From positions 1 to 28,544 of the forward strand of contig DEFA01000029.1 of NCBI GenBank assembly GCA_002350525.1: a stretch of DNA of 28,544 nt, in the 5' to 3' direction. The notes below the pieces were generated by a model. The model was not told where the DNA came from. It was given only the letters and a program-made list of their open reading frames with translations, and did not search any database. The DNA is from Lachnospiraceae bacterium UBA2864. GTDB lineage: Bacteria > Bacillota > Clostridia > Lachnospirales > Lachnospiraceae. Below are positions 1-7,804 of this stretch, one piece after another (within the stretch, counting starts at the first letter, position 1; every line of letters starts with the position of its first letter). The position numbers were made by a program, and so were the translations under genes.

Positions 1-42
1 GATTTCTTGCTCACGGCGTGTTAAACAAATAAGTTATGTAAA

Positions 43-942
43 CTACTCATAATAATTCATAAATATCTCTTCAAGACTCGGTTCCGTTATGGTTATATCT
101 TTAACAGATTCATCGGAGAGAGCTTTGAGCAGTAGATTGATATCTCCGTTGTAGAAGAAACTCTGTGAGCCTTCCGATGCAGCATCCGAATCGGCAGGAG
201 TGATACCTTTAAGAGAGGTAAGTCTGCTGATATCAGAAATGCCCGATACCGTAATCTTCTTGGTTCCGGTCTGCTCGAGATTCTCAACCTTATCAGACAT
301 AATGATACGTCCGTCCTTTATAAATGCGGCACTTCTGCAGTAGTTCTGAACCTCTGAAAGTATATGAGATGAGAAGAATATGGTGGAACCCGATTCATTC
401 TCTTCAGTCAGTATATTGAAGAATTCACGCTGCATCAGCGGATCGAGTCCGGAAGTCGGCTCATCGAGGATGAGGAGCTTAGGGCTGTGCTGGATGGCAC
501 ATACGATTCCGACTTTCTTTCTGTTTCCGAGTGACAGTTCATCAACCTTCTTGTTAAGATCGAGACCCAGACGATCTGCAAGTCCGGCTGCTTTTGCAGC
601 ACAGTCGGTACGTCTCAGATCTGCGGAATATTTAATGACATCCTTAACCTTCATACCGTTATAGAAATTGATCTCGGAAGGTAGATAACCGACTTCCTTA
701 AGAATTCGCTTCTTATCCGATACGATATCGTAACCGAGAACCGTAGCACTTCCCGAGGTCGGACTGATAAGTCCGAGAAGAGTTCTTATAGTCGTGGATT
801 TACCGGCTCCGTTAGGACCGATGAATCCGAAGAAATCACCTTCCTGTACGGAAAGCTCAAGTTCATTGATGCCTCGGCTCTTACCGTAGGTTTTGGTAAG
901 CTTTCTGATATCGATAGCATATTTTTCATTTGCATTTTTCAT
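43..942 (-). CDS. ABC transporter ATP-binding protein (ABC-2 exporter type)
   Basis: The protein has 299 residues and is the nucleotide-binding subunit of an ABC-2 type exporter; it would sit on the inner face of the membrane and hydrolyse ATP to drive a permease. Seen in order: Walker A GPNGAGKST at 42-50, a signature-like LSLGNRKKVG from about 136, Walker B LLILDEP at 156-162, and the switch His in SSH near 193. About 80 C-terminal residues follow the ATPase core, as is usual in BcrA/CcmA-like exporter ATPases. The start is supported by AAGGAT about 9 nt upstream. No permease is present to its right, so the partner is probably the next gene leftwards, outside the window; the first 14 bases could hold a GTG start for it but no ribosome site is visible. 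Its promoter lies in an array of CGGT/ACCG half-sites. Substrate is unknown. Confidence 0.93.
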   Translation of the reverse strand: MKNANEKYAIDIRKLTKTYGKSRGINELELSVQEGDFFGFIGPNGAGKSTTIRTLLGLISPTSGSATVLGYDIVSDKKRILKEVGYLPSEINFYNGMKVKDVIKYSADLRRTDCAAKAAGLADRLGLDLNKKVDELSLGNRKKVGIVCAIQHSPKLLILDEPTSGLDPLMQREFFNILTEENESGSTIFFSSHILSEVQNYCRSAAFIKDGRIIMSDKVENLEQTGTKKITVSGISDISRLTSLKGITPADSDAASEGSQSFFYNGDINLLLKALSDESVKDITITEPSLEEIFMNYYE

Positions 943-977
943 AGATATTCATCCTTTTTCAGATACAAATAAGTTAA

Positions 978-1062
978 CGGTTAAGTGATCACTGACCGTG
1001 GCGGTTATTGACTTATTCGGTCATTGACCGCCTCGGTTAATTTGATTATATTCCATTGACCG
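978..1062. repeat. Periodic operator-like array of CGGT(T/C)A half-sites
   Basis: Seven copies of CGGTTA/CGGTCA or the complement TGACCG occur in 85 bp. TGACCG starts at 993, 1025 and 1057, exactly 32 bp apart. CGGT(T/C)A starts at 1002, 1018 and 1034, exactly 16 bp apart, with one more at 978. TGACCG-N3-CGGTTA occurs twice (993-1007 and 1025-1039), and CGGTCA-T-TGACCG (1018-1030) is nearly a perfect palindrome. A perfect 10-bp palindrome, AGTGATCACT, sits at 984-993. The array overlaps the promoter of the ABC ATPase gene. The binding protein is not known; a TetR- or MarR-like repressor is an inference. Confidence 0.65.
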
Positions 1063-1072
1063 TTTTTGAGAA
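1045..1072 (-). promoter_or_regulatory. Promoter of the minus-strand ABC ATPase gene
   Basis: Read on the minus strand there is a perfect TATAAT (1045-1050) with a weak TTCTCA-like -35 about 16 bp upstream. AT-rich runs lie further upstream (1081-1106). One TGACCG half-site falls in the spacer and the others lie just downstream, so a bound protein would block transcription. Confidence 0.5.
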
Positions 1073-1121
1073 GACCCCTTTTGAAAAATTTTTTAAACTT
1101 TTTTTGAGGCGTCCCTGAAAT

Positions 1122-1154
1122 GAAAAAAGCCGGCAAGAACAAGGTCTTACCGGC
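1122..1154 (-). terminator. Rho-independent terminator of the LytTR/membrane-protein pair
   Basis: The arms GCCGGCAAGA (1129-1138) and TCTTACCGGC (1145-1154) pair with one mismatch. Read on the minus strand, the stem is followed directly by six T (A run at 1123-1128). It lies 14 bases past the stop codon of the upstream membrane-protein gene. Confidence 0.85.
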
Positions 1155-1167
1155 ATAGTTTTACGGA

Positions 1168-1629
1168 TCATTCTGTTTTTGCTCCGGTTATCGAAGCATT
1201 TCTGTTCTGATAATTGATCAGATCTTCATTCAGTTTTTTGGACTGAGTCAGCTCGAAGATATATTCTACAATAAGAGTTAGAATATATACTACAGCAATA
1301 CCCACAGCGATTCCTATTACAACTCCCTTTCGTTCTGTAGGAATACTTTTTGCATTAAATGCAAGTATAAGTATAATTGCTTCTATGAAGAGAAGAGAGA
1401 ACACATTCTGACATATCAACTTCTTCATGCTGATCTCTTTTTCTTTTTTGAAGAAGAATACGGGGATCACACCGATTGCGGCATATATAAGCGGAGACAG
1501 GAATACGCTGTATCCGAGGACTCTGTCACTGTCAAATGCGAGGCCGAGTATCATAAGCAGCACGGATATGAGAGTGACGAGGATAAAGTACAGTCTGAAG
1601 GCCTCTCCGAGTTTTTCTTTTATTTTCAT
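1168..1629 (-). CDS. Small four-helix membrane protein paired with a LytTR regulator (DUF3021-like)
   Basis: The 153-residue product has four hydrophobic segments at about 11-31, 40-60, 74-92 and 102-125, short loops and a charged cytoplasmic-type tail. It has no enzyme motif. Size and layout resemble the DUF3021-type membrane proteins often encoded next to LytTR regulators. It starts 50 nt after the LytTR gene, with a good GGAGGAAA ribosome site, so the two form one transcript. In streptococcal LytTR regulatory systems (HdrRM, BrsRM) the membrane partner holds its LytTR regulator inactive; a similar anti-activator role here is an inference from gene order and shape. The family assignment was made by eye and is moderate. 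A terminator follows at once. Confidence 0.7.
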   Translation of the reverse strand: MKIKEKLGEAFRLYFILVTLISVLLMILGLAFDSDRVLGYSVFLSPLIYAAIGVIPVFFFKKEKEISMKKLICQNVFSLLFIEAIILILAFNAKSIPTERKGVVIGIAVGIAVVYILTLIVEYIFELTQSKKLNEDLINYQNRNASITGAKTE

Positions 1630-1679
1630 ATTTCATTTCCTCCGTAGAGATTCGCTTTATGAACAGATCGGCCGATGTG

Positions 1680-2138
1680 TTAAGACATCGGTTTCAATTC
1701 CCGTCCTTTTAGTATGTCCTTAAGATCGGGAACGTACTTTCTGGATATGATGATCTCTTCTCCGTTCTTTAGCTGAGCTGTATATCTTCCGCTGAGAGCG
1801 GGACGTATGGAACTGATTTTCATAAGATTGAGCAGCATGCTTTTCTGTACGCGGAGGAAGGAACGTCCTCTGGTCAGTTCCTCCAACTCGTAAAGCTTCA
1901 GGCGTACCTCATAGCTTTCATTGGCAGTATATATAAATACATGATTATCCACGGATTCCGCATAGAATATATCTATAAGCGGAATCTCTGTTTGCTGCCC
2001 GTCCTTCTCGGCGGATATCTCTCCCTGCCGTGACTTTACGAAGGAGATTATTTCCTGCACATTATCTGTAATTTTATGACACCGTATCTCAAGAATCTCC
2101 GGTTCATCGATTGGAATGCGACTTACTTTTAACTGCAT
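1680..2138 (-). CDS. LytTR-domain DNA-binding regulator without receiver domain
   Basis: The protein has 152 residues. From about 50 to 145 it shows the LytTR fold pattern: IPLIDIFYAESVDNHVFIYT, then FLRVQKSMLLNL, then the closing ISRKYVPDLKDIL. There is no receiver domain; residues 1-45 are short and unassigned. It is therefore a stand-alone LytTR regulator rather than an AgrA/LytR response regulator. Such proteins activate or repress nearby genes and are often held in check by a co-encoded membrane protein, here the next gene. AAGGAAA precedes the ATG. A promoter with a 27-bp inverted repeat lies upstream, which may be its own control site. Likely targets are the flanking ABC and protease genes, but this is inference. 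Confidence 0.88.
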   Translation of the reverse strand: MQLKVSRIPIDEPEILEIRCHKITDNVQEIISFVKSRQGEISAEKDGQQTEIPLIDIFYAESVDNHVFIYTANESYEVRLKLYELEELTRGRSFLRVQKSMLLNLMKISSIRPALSGRYTAQLKNGEEIIISRKYVPDLKDILKGRELKPMS

Positions 2139-2208
2139 TTTCCTTACATCTCGTTTCGTGATTATTCTAACTCACAGCTTCTCTGATAACAGATACAGCT
2201 ATAAAACA

Positions 2209-2237
2209 AGTATATCAAGAGGATGGTGTAATTACAA
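2209..2237 (-). promoter_or_regulatory. Promoter of the LytTR gene
   Basis: On the minus strand TTGTAA (2232-2237) and TATACT (2209-2214) are separated by exactly 17 bp. The -35 box lies inside a perfect inverted repeat (2234-2260), which suggests regulated access. Confidence 0.55.
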
Positions 2238-2260
2238 TTCTATTCAAGGTTCTGAATTGT
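2234..2260. repeat. 27-bp inverted repeat over the LytTR -35 box
   Basis: ACAATTC (2234-2240) and GAATTGT (2254-2260) are perfect 7-bp arms around 13 bp. No T run follows on either strand, so it is not a classical terminator for the protease gene ending at 2285. Its place over the -35 box suggests an operator. Confidence 0.45.
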
Positions 2261-2284
2261 CATGAATGCAGTAAAAACTAATTA

Positions 2285-3022
2285 TTATTCGCTTTTGAAA
2301 TTATGTAATAGTGCTGCCAGATATATGAGACATATGATAAGAGAGAAGCCGACGGATATATACAGTTCTTTCTCAACGCTTCCGAAAAACCTGAGAGAAG
2401 CTTCATCATTACTGATCGCACTGAGAGAATTGTTAATGCTGTGGAAGACAATGCACGGTATCAGGCACTTACCCTTATGGAACAGCATAACAAGCACGAA
2501 GCCGACAGCAGTTGCGAAAACTATCTGAAGCAGCGTTTCGAGAACAGGCTTTCCGTTCAGGAGATTCACGATATGGCCGATTCCGAAGGTGATGGAAGAT
2601 ACAAGTATCGCGGACTTAATATTCTTCTCGGCCATACCGAGGAACAGAAAACCTCTGAAGATTATCTCTTCCAGAAAGCCTACGCATATCATGCTGATCA
2701 TATAAAATGCGGTTTCGGGTACGGAGTATTTTAAAGTGACTCCGAAGTAAATGCTTGAAAAACCGATAAGTATGAGCGGTATGAAAAACCACGCTTTCGA
2801 GAGCGGATATTCCGGATTTTTCAGTCCGTACTTATCGAAGAGACGATTTCTCTTAAGCCACAGGAAGATAGCTGCCGTATAAATCAAATGGAATATCATC
2901 GAAGGCAGTTTAACTATTCCAAGGGACTCAGCCATTGCTTCAGCGAGGCTGGTTCCGACTACATAGATCACTATGCAGATTATCGCAAAGGTAACTCTGT
3001 TCTTTTCATAGATTTTATTCAT
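2285..3022 (-). CDS. CPBP-family intramembrane metalloprotease (CAAX protease/Abi)
   Basis: The 245-residue polytopic membrane protein carries the four CPBP signatures: EE at 118-119 with R123 (EEIIFRGFLF), His150 in FGIGH, and HSINN with His194 and Asn197/198. These are the proposed metal ligands and catalytic residues of the CAAX protease and bacteriocin-processing (Abi) family. There are about seven hydrophobic segments, and the length is typical. Bacterial members act in bacteriocin immunity, in release or maturation of small peptides, or in envelope regulation; which applies here cannot be read from the sequence. Its neighbours, LytTR and ABC exporters, fit peptide signalling or peptide resistance. 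It is divergent from the ABC operon that starts at 3278, and an inverted repeat lies in the gap. Confidence 0.92.
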   Translation of the reverse strand: MNKIYEKNRVTFAIICIVIYVVGTSLAEAMAESLGIVKLPSMIFHLIYTAAIFLWLKRNRLFDKYGLKNPEYPLSKAWFFIPLILIGFSSIYFGVTLKYSVPETAFYMISMICVGFLEEIIFRGFLFLGMAEKNIKSAILVSSITFGIGHIVNLLNGKPVLETLLQIVFATAVGFVLVMLFHKGKCLIPCIVFHSINNSLSAISNDEASLRFFGSVEKELYISVGFSLIICLIYLAALLHNFKSE

Positions 3023-3082
3023 GGTCCGTCTCCTTGTCTATAGATCATCGGCATGAGGTTTTATGCCGGATGTACTGTAACT

Positions 3083-3108
3083 AAGCCGGATGATTTTTGA
3101 TTCGGCTT
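3083..3108. repeat. Inverted repeat between the protease gene and the ABC operon
   Basis: AAGCCGGAT and ATTCGGCTT form 9-bp arms with one mismatch around 8 bp. The word GCCGGAT occurs once more at 3065-3071. The position in the divergent intergenic region suggests an operator. I found no convincing promoter pair for either gene; a weak TATATA lies at about 3120 on the minus strand. Elsewhere in this gap ATGCATTTTT is repeated at about 3161 and 3180. Confidence 0.4.
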
Positions 3109-3277
3109 GATCCGACTATATATATAATTCAGGGATTAATCCAGCAATCGGGCGGTGAAATGCATTTTTACGATGTAAGATGCATTTTTTAATTTCATTT
3201 AAGAAATTCTTTAAGAATTGGTTTTATATTTATATCAGTGAAAATGATTATATTGCTGTAGAAAGGAATTGGGAAAT

Positions 3278-4204
3278 ATGTCTGATACGATCATTGATGT
3301 AAGAAATCTATCCAAACAGTATGGGAAGCAGATGGCACTGGATAATGTGTCATTCAGTATAAAGAAGGGAAGCATAGTCGGTCTGATAGGACCGAACGGT
3401 GCGGGTAAGACGACGATCATGAAGATTCTCGGAGGCCTCGCATTTCCGACGGGCGGAGAGATAAGTATGTACGGCGCATCAGATGAGAAGGGACTCAATC
3501 ACGCGAGAACGAGAATGAGCTTCATGATAGAGACGCCTTATGAGAAGGAGAAGATGACTGCACGTGAGAATCTGGAGAAGCAGAGGCTTCAGAAGGGCAT
3601 TCCGGATAAGGGACGAATCGAAGAGGTTCTGGAGATAGTCAATCTTAAGGATACCGGAAAGAAGATAGTTAAGAACTTTTCGCTTGGTATGAGACAGCGA
3701 CTGGGACTTGCAAATGCGCTGCTGGGTAAGCCTGAATTCATGGTCCTTGATGAACCGATCAACGGTCTCGATCCGGAAGGAATCGTGGAAATAAGAGAGC
3801 TTTTCAGGAAACTGAATAAAGAAGATGATATTACGATGGTTATCTCCTCACATATTCTCAGCGAGCTGTCTCTTCTTTGTACGGATTATATCTTCATTAA
3901 TCACGGACAGATAAAGGGTATTTTCACGGCAGATGAGTTAAAGGCCGCATGCAGTGAGTATTGTCACATAGATACGGATAATAATGAGAAGGCAAGTGCA
4001 GTGCTTATGAACAGCTGCGGTATCGAGAGAATAGAGGTTCAGGAGGACGGAAGCCTACGAATCTATGACGGCCTCGATAATATGCATATGATTTCAAAGA
4101 CGCTTTATGAAAACGGGATCATTCCGGTGGAATTGTCGAAGAATGCAGTTAATCTTGAGGATTATTATCTCAGAATGGTTCAGGCTGACAGGACTGACAT
4201 TTAA
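3278..4204 (+). CDS. ABC transporter ATP-binding protein (BcrA-like)
   Basis: The product is a 308-residue exporter ATPase. It has Walker A GPNGAGKTT at 38-46, signature FSLGMRQRLG from 134, Walker B FMVLDEP at 154-160 and the switch His192 in SSH. The C-terminal 100 residues form the variable tail seen in BcrA-like ATPases of peptide-antibiotic exporters. ATG 3278 is chosen because AAAGGA (3263-3267 region) sits about 10 nt before it; the TTG at 3269 in the same frame is too close to that site. It heads an operon: the first permease starts 17 nt after its stop and the second overlaps the first. An ATPase with two separate permeases matches the BcrAB(C) and lantibiotic-immunity (FEG-type) layout, so self-protection or export of a peptide is likely. 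The substrate is unknown. Confidence 0.93.
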   Translation: MSDTIIDVRNLSKQYGKQMALDNVSFSIKKGSIVGLIGPNGAGKTTIMKILGGLAFPTGGEISMYGASDEKGLNHARTRMSFMIETPYEKEKMTARENLEKQRLQKGIPDKGRIEEVLEIVNLKDTGKKIVKNFSLGMRQRLGLANALLGKPEFMVLDEPINGLDPEGIVEIRELFRKLNKEDDITMVISSHILSELSLLCTDYIFINHGQIKGIFTADELKAACSEYCHIDTDNNEKASAVLMNSCGIERIEVQEDGSLRIYDGLDNMHMISKTLYENGIIPVELSKNAVNLEDYYLRMVQADRTDI

Positions 4205-4221
4205 GCTGAAAGGACAGAACA

Positions 4222-5022
4222 ATGATAAATATAATCAGATCATTAAATTATACGATGCGGCGGGATACGGTGAACTGGATAACCGTAATCTCCATGCTGG
4301 GACTTCCGGCATTTGTAATGTATCTGTCGGGAATTCTGAGCGGTGACACATTAACTAAGATGACCCCGAGTGCATATTTTGCATCTCAGCAGATGGCCGG
4401 CATGTTTATATTCTTATGTGTCGGGATAATGATACTTGCCTGCAAGGCAGTGGCGGGGGATGCAAGCGATAAGACAATCAATTATGAAATGATGGCAGGC
4501 CACGGCAGGGGACGTATATTTGCGGGAAGAATGATATCGGGTTATATCTGGGGAGCAGTGCTTACATTTATATTTTTGATTCTTCCTCTCGGATATCTGA
4601 ATATCCTTTACGGATGGGGACCTGAAACGGACATGAAAAATGTGCTGATAAGAAGTGCACTCTGCATCTTTCCGATCATCAGGATCTGTTCCCTCGATAT
4701 GATGCTTGCGAGTGTGTCCAGAAGTGCGGGAAAGGGAATAGCCCTAAGTTACGCAGCGCTTATGCTTGTAGGAATAGTTACATCAATATTTCAGGATGTT
4801 CTGGAAATTGAGGTTATCTATCCGACAGGCTTAACAAATGCAGGATTTTTACTTGTATCAGAAAATGCAAAGTATGAGGTTATAAACGGCAAGACGGTAT
4901 CGGTATATGATACGGCGGTTACTTCGGATATGGTGTGGAAGACAATCTGTTATTCAGTGGTTTTCACAGCAGTGTATCTGACTATAGCGTATGTAAATTT
5001 CAAGAAGAAGGACAGAGACTGA
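4222..5022 (+). CDS. ABC-2 type permease, first of a pair
   Basis: This 266-residue integral membrane protein has about six hydrophobic segments (roughly 18-38, 58-80, 104-128, 143-163, 170-190, 236-260). No periplasmic or catalytic domain is seen. It shares the short motif NYE-(M/V)-x-x-GH-x-R (near residue 88) and overall layout with the next gene, so the two are paralogues forming the two halves of one transporter. AAAGGACAG precedes the start. It lies 17 nt after the ATPase gene and its TGA overlaps the ATG of the second permease, which implies coupled translation and a fixed ratio. The role is substrate passage across the membrane, powered by the ATPase at 3278. Confidence 0.88.
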   Translation: MINIIRSLNYTMRRDTVNWITVISMLGLPAFVMYLSGILSGDTLTKMTPSAYFASQQMAGMFIFLCVGIMILACKAVAGDASDKTINYEMMAGHGRGRIFAGRMISGYIWGAVLTFIFLILPLGYLNILYGWGPETDMKNVLIRSALCIFPIIRICSLDMMLASVSRSAGKGIALSYAALMLVGIVTSIFQDVLEIEVIYPTGLTNAGFLLVSENAKYEVINGKTVSVYDTAVTSDMVWKTICYSVVFTAVYLTIAYVNFKKKDRD

Positions 5023-5810
5023 TGAAGAATATTATTAAATCTATATGGTATGAAATACGTCGAAGCAAGATGCTTATAAGGATGTATATTCTATTCTTTA
5101 TAATATTTATACTCGTCGCATTTCTGAATGTGGGTGATTCTGTGACGCCGGGGCATACAAGCGGAATGCTGGCGGATAATCCCAGTATAACGTATATGCT
5201 CCAGATCTTTATACTGGGATTTATGGTTGCTATTATATGCGGAGAAGATTATAAGGATAAGGTTGCAAATTATGAAGTCCTTTCGGGCCATTCGCGTATA
5301 AGTATATTTATGGCACGGGGGCTGATGGCAATACTCGTGGGCGCGGTAGCAACAACTATACTCAGTTTCGTTCCGATGATAACGGGAATAATTTTAGACG
5401 GATGGGGAGATAAACTGGTTCTCGGAGATATAATTGTGAGACAGCTTTTATTCTTCTTCCCGTATCTTAGGCTTGCGGCTTTCCTGGCGGTACTTACATT
5501 TCTCGTAAAGAATCCGTATATCATAATGGGCGTAGCTTTCCTGATATGTGATTCTTCGGTATTACTCGGACAAATGCTGAGCCACTCGAAGTCTTTCTTT
5601 GTAAGCATATTTAATCTGTCACTTCTTACAAGCTATGACGGATGGAATATATATAATCTGGATCCGAGTAAGGGAATAGTGCGGTATTATGCTTATAACA
5701 GCAGCGTTTCATCCGAGATGGTTATAGGAACGATAGTAGTTTCGCTCATAATGACTGCGGTTTATCTCTTTATGGGATATGCTCTTTTCCGTCGTGACGA
5801 ACTGAACTGA
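5022..5810 (+). CDS. ABC-2 type permease, second of a pair
   Basis: The product has 262 residues starting MKNIIKSIWYEIRR, with about six hydrophobic segments and the shared motif NYEVLSGHSR. The ATG at 5022 overlaps the stop of the preceding permease (TGATG) and has AGAAGGA just upstream; the longer frame back to 4935 would run inside the previous gene without a ribosome site. Small N-terminal positive clusters (RRSK) fit a cytoplasmic N terminus. Paralogy with the gene before it suggests an old duplication. A heterodimeric permease with one ATPase is known for BcrABC-like and lantibiotic-immunity exporters. The next gene, an S41 peptidase, starts 38 nt later, so all four are probably one transcript. 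Confidence 0.87.
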   Translation: MKNIIKSIWYEIRRSKMLIRMYILFFIIFILVAFLNVGDSVTPGHTSGMLADNPSITYMLQIFILGFMVAIICGEDYKDKVANYEVLSGHSRISIFMARGLMAILVGAVATTILSFVPMITGIILDGWGDKLVLGDIIVRQLLFFFPYLRLAAFLAVLTFLVKNPYIIMGVAFLICDSSVLLGQMLSHSKSFFVSIFNLSLLTSYDGWNIYNLDPSKGIVRYYAYNSSVSSEMVIGTIVVSLIMTAVYLFMGYALFRRDELN

Positions 5811-5848
5811 CATTTGATTTTAGGGCAGAAATATTGAAAGGAACGAAT

Positions 5849-7651
5849 ATGGATATATCATTTGCGATAATTGAATTGGGACTTATGATCCTTCTCTTTG
5901 TTGTGGCGAAGGTATCGTTTAAGAGACCGTCGAATAAATGGAGACTGGTATATAGTGCACCTGCTTTTCTGGCAGTGGCGGGGCTCGTGTTTATCGGCTT
6001 TGATAAATATTTTTTAGGTATATATGTTGCAGCGTTTCTGATACTGATATGCCTTTTTATCGAAGACAGGAAAGTTAAACAGAAGCAGATAACTGCGATG
6101 GTTCTTGCGGCAGCTATAGTAGTGAATATGGCGGTGATCGCATTTTCGTCCGGATATAAGAGAAAGCCTTACCTGGAAGATTTTGAAGAAGCTTATGCGG
6201 TTATGAAGGAACATTATGTTCTTACGGATGAAAAAGGAATAGACTGGGACGCACTTTATGCAAAATATAAGCCGCTGTTTAAAGAAGTTGACAGAAGCCA
6301 GGACAGCGTGGAGAACTATAAGGTGTGGCAGCAGTTTACGGGCGAATTCTATGACGGACATGTTGGCTATAAGCCTAATAGTGACAGCGAGACAATAAAG
6401 GCTGTGAGTGAATCCTACGGAAATGATTACGGACTGTCACTTATCAGACTCTCAACAGGCGAGTATGCAGCCGTAAATGTTGAGGGATATGATAACAGCT
6501 ACTCGATTCAGAGTACGGATCACGATGATTTCGGATTCTTCTCGGTGAAGGATGATTATATGCCTGACACTGCCGAGGCAGACAGACTGACTCTTAAAAA
6601 TGCCGGAATAAAGAATGGTACTATCATTACCGAATGGAACGGAAGACCTGTTGAGGATTATTTCGACGGAATCAATTATTACATAATGCAATATCCCGTC
6701 AGAGAAAATGAAGAGTTTTATCTGCCTATATATGCAGCCGGAATCGGACAGGATATGAAATACGGTGATACATTTATTCAGGGAGAAAAATCACACAATA
6801 TAAACGGGAAAGAAATCACATCGAATCCGTCAGTTGACATAACGTTTGTTGATGAGAACGGGAAGGAAGAGACCGTAACAGCTCCAAACCTTGGAATATA
6901 TGCTCCGAGAATGCTCGATACAATGGAAAAGCTGGATGATGGAGTTAACATAACAAACCTCAACTGGCAGGAAGTAAACAGTGATACATATATGATAAGG
7001 ATCAGTCAAATGATCTATGATCAGGAAACCTATGAGGGGACAGACTATACGGATATGACAGATGAACTCAGAGAAAAGGTGCTGGCTTTAAAGAAAGCAG
7101 GAGTGAAAAATCTGATATTCGATCTGAGAAGAAACGGAGGAGGAAGTCCTTACTTCGTGGAAGGCGTGGCGTGTCTCTTTGCACCGGTAGGTGAACATCT
7201 TACTTACTACAGTGCGGTCATCGATGAAGATACGGCAACCTTTAAAAGAGGCACAGACGGACGCTATGAGATGGGACTGCCATCATCCTATACCGGAGAA
7301 GATCTGTGGCATGACGGACAGATCATACTTCTCGTAAATGCAGAGACAGTCAGTGCCGGAGACGATATGACTTATATGATGGGAGACTTTCCTAATGTTA
7401 AGGTTATAGGATTAACAAGCTCGAACAGCTCATGTCAGGCTGTTACCCAAGTGAATATGGAAGAAGGAGGTGTCAGCTTCTCTGCGGTACCAAACCTCTT
7501 ACCTGACGGGGAGATAGCCATAGATACCTACACCGATCACGTGGGAAGAACACCATTTGACGCGAAGATCCCAATGACCCGGGAAGCAATCACAGCCATC
7601 TTCGATAAGGGCGAAGATTATCTTCTGCAATACGCCGCCGACACCTTCTAA
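5849..7651 (+). CDS. Membrane-anchored S41-family (tricorn/CPAF-like) serine peptidase
   Basis: The product has 600 residues. Four hydrophobic segments (about 4-20, 34-50, 54-72, 82-100) come first, followed by about 500 residues that would lie outside the cell. Peptidase signatures are DGHVGY near 169 (candidate catalytic His171), the strand-turn DLRRNGGG at 425-432, and VSAGDD with candidate nucleophile Ser502, as in S41 C-terminal-processing and tricorn-like peptidases. A PDZ-like region may lie at about 240-340 but I cannot show it. ATG 5849 has AAAGGAAC about 7 nt upstream; the TTG at 5834 lies before this site. It is the last gene of the ABC exporter operon, so it may mature, degrade or sense the exported or attacking peptide; this is inference. 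No signal peptide cleavage site is visible, only the four-helix anchor. Confidence 0.88.
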   Translation: MDISFAIIELGLMILLFVVAKVSFKRPSNKWRLVYSAPAFLAVAGLVFIGFDKYFLGIYVAAFLILICLFIEDRKVKQKQITAMVLAAAIVVNMAVIAFSSGYKRKPYLEDFEEAYAVMKEHYVLTDEKGIDWDALYAKYKPLFKEVDRSQDSVENYKVWQQFTGEFYDGHVGYKPNSDSETIKAVSESYGNDYGLSLIRLSTGEYAAVNVEGYDNSYSIQSTDHDDFGFFSVKDDYMPDTAEADRLTLKNAGIKNGTIITEWNGRPVEDYFDGINYYIMQYPVRENEEFYLPIYAAGIGQDMKYGDTFIQGEKSHNINGKEITSNPSVDITFVDENGKEETVTAPNLGIYAPRMLDTMEKLDDGVNITNLNWQEVNSDTYMIRISQMIYDQETYEGTDYTDMTDELREKVLALKKAGVKNLIFDLRRNGGGSPYFVEGVACLFAPVGEHLTYYSAVIDEDTATFKRGTDGRYEMGLPSSYTGEDLWHDGQIILLVNAETVSAGDDMTYMMGDFPNVKVIGLTSSNSSCQAVTQVNMEEGGVSFSAVPNLLPDGEIAIDTYTDHVGRTPFDAKIPMTREAITAIFDKGEDYLLQYAADTF

Positions 7652-7692
7652 TATACTATACGAACTACATGAGGTGGGTCATTCAAAATGTA

Positions 7693-7759
7693 AATGCCCG
7701 AGGCAGTTCGGTGCACACTTCAAAGCGTTAATGCCCGATGCAGTTCGGTGCACACTTCA
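7693..7759 (+). repeat. Two direct copies of a 30-nt intergenic repeat (family A)
   Basis: Copies at 7693-7722 and 7730-7759 differ at one base and are 37 nt apart. Each begins AATGCCCGA and ends GTGCACACTTCA. The core GCCCGA-N-GCA-N-TTCGG is close to the reverse complement of the core of the B family that follows. They lie between convergent genes. Confidence 0.85.
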
Positions 7760-7804
7760 GAGGCGCTTTTTGCCGGTTGAAGTGTGACATCCGAATGCTT
7801 CGGG
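7733..7804. terminator. Long hairpin formed by facing A and B repeats; possible bidirectional terminator
   Basis: The arms 7733-7759 and 7778-7804 are complementary over about 27 bases with only small bulges (GCCCGA, TTCGG and ACACTTCA pair with TGAAGTGT, CCGAA and TCGGGC). A further GGC/GCC pair lies near the tip, around a T run at 7767-7771. It is placed between the convergent S41 operon and LysR gene, where a two-way terminator would be expected. No T run follows the outer stem, so this role is inferred. Confidence 0.45.

Noticed and set aside
1..14. GTG start of a minus-strand permease at the left edge
   Set aside because: A permease is expected downstream of the ABC ATPase, but only four codons are visible and there is no ribosome site, so it is not annotated.
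2262..2734. Two plus-strand open frames of 88 and 97 codons
   Set aside because: They overlap the well-supported CPBP protease gene on the other strand and have no motif or ribosome site.
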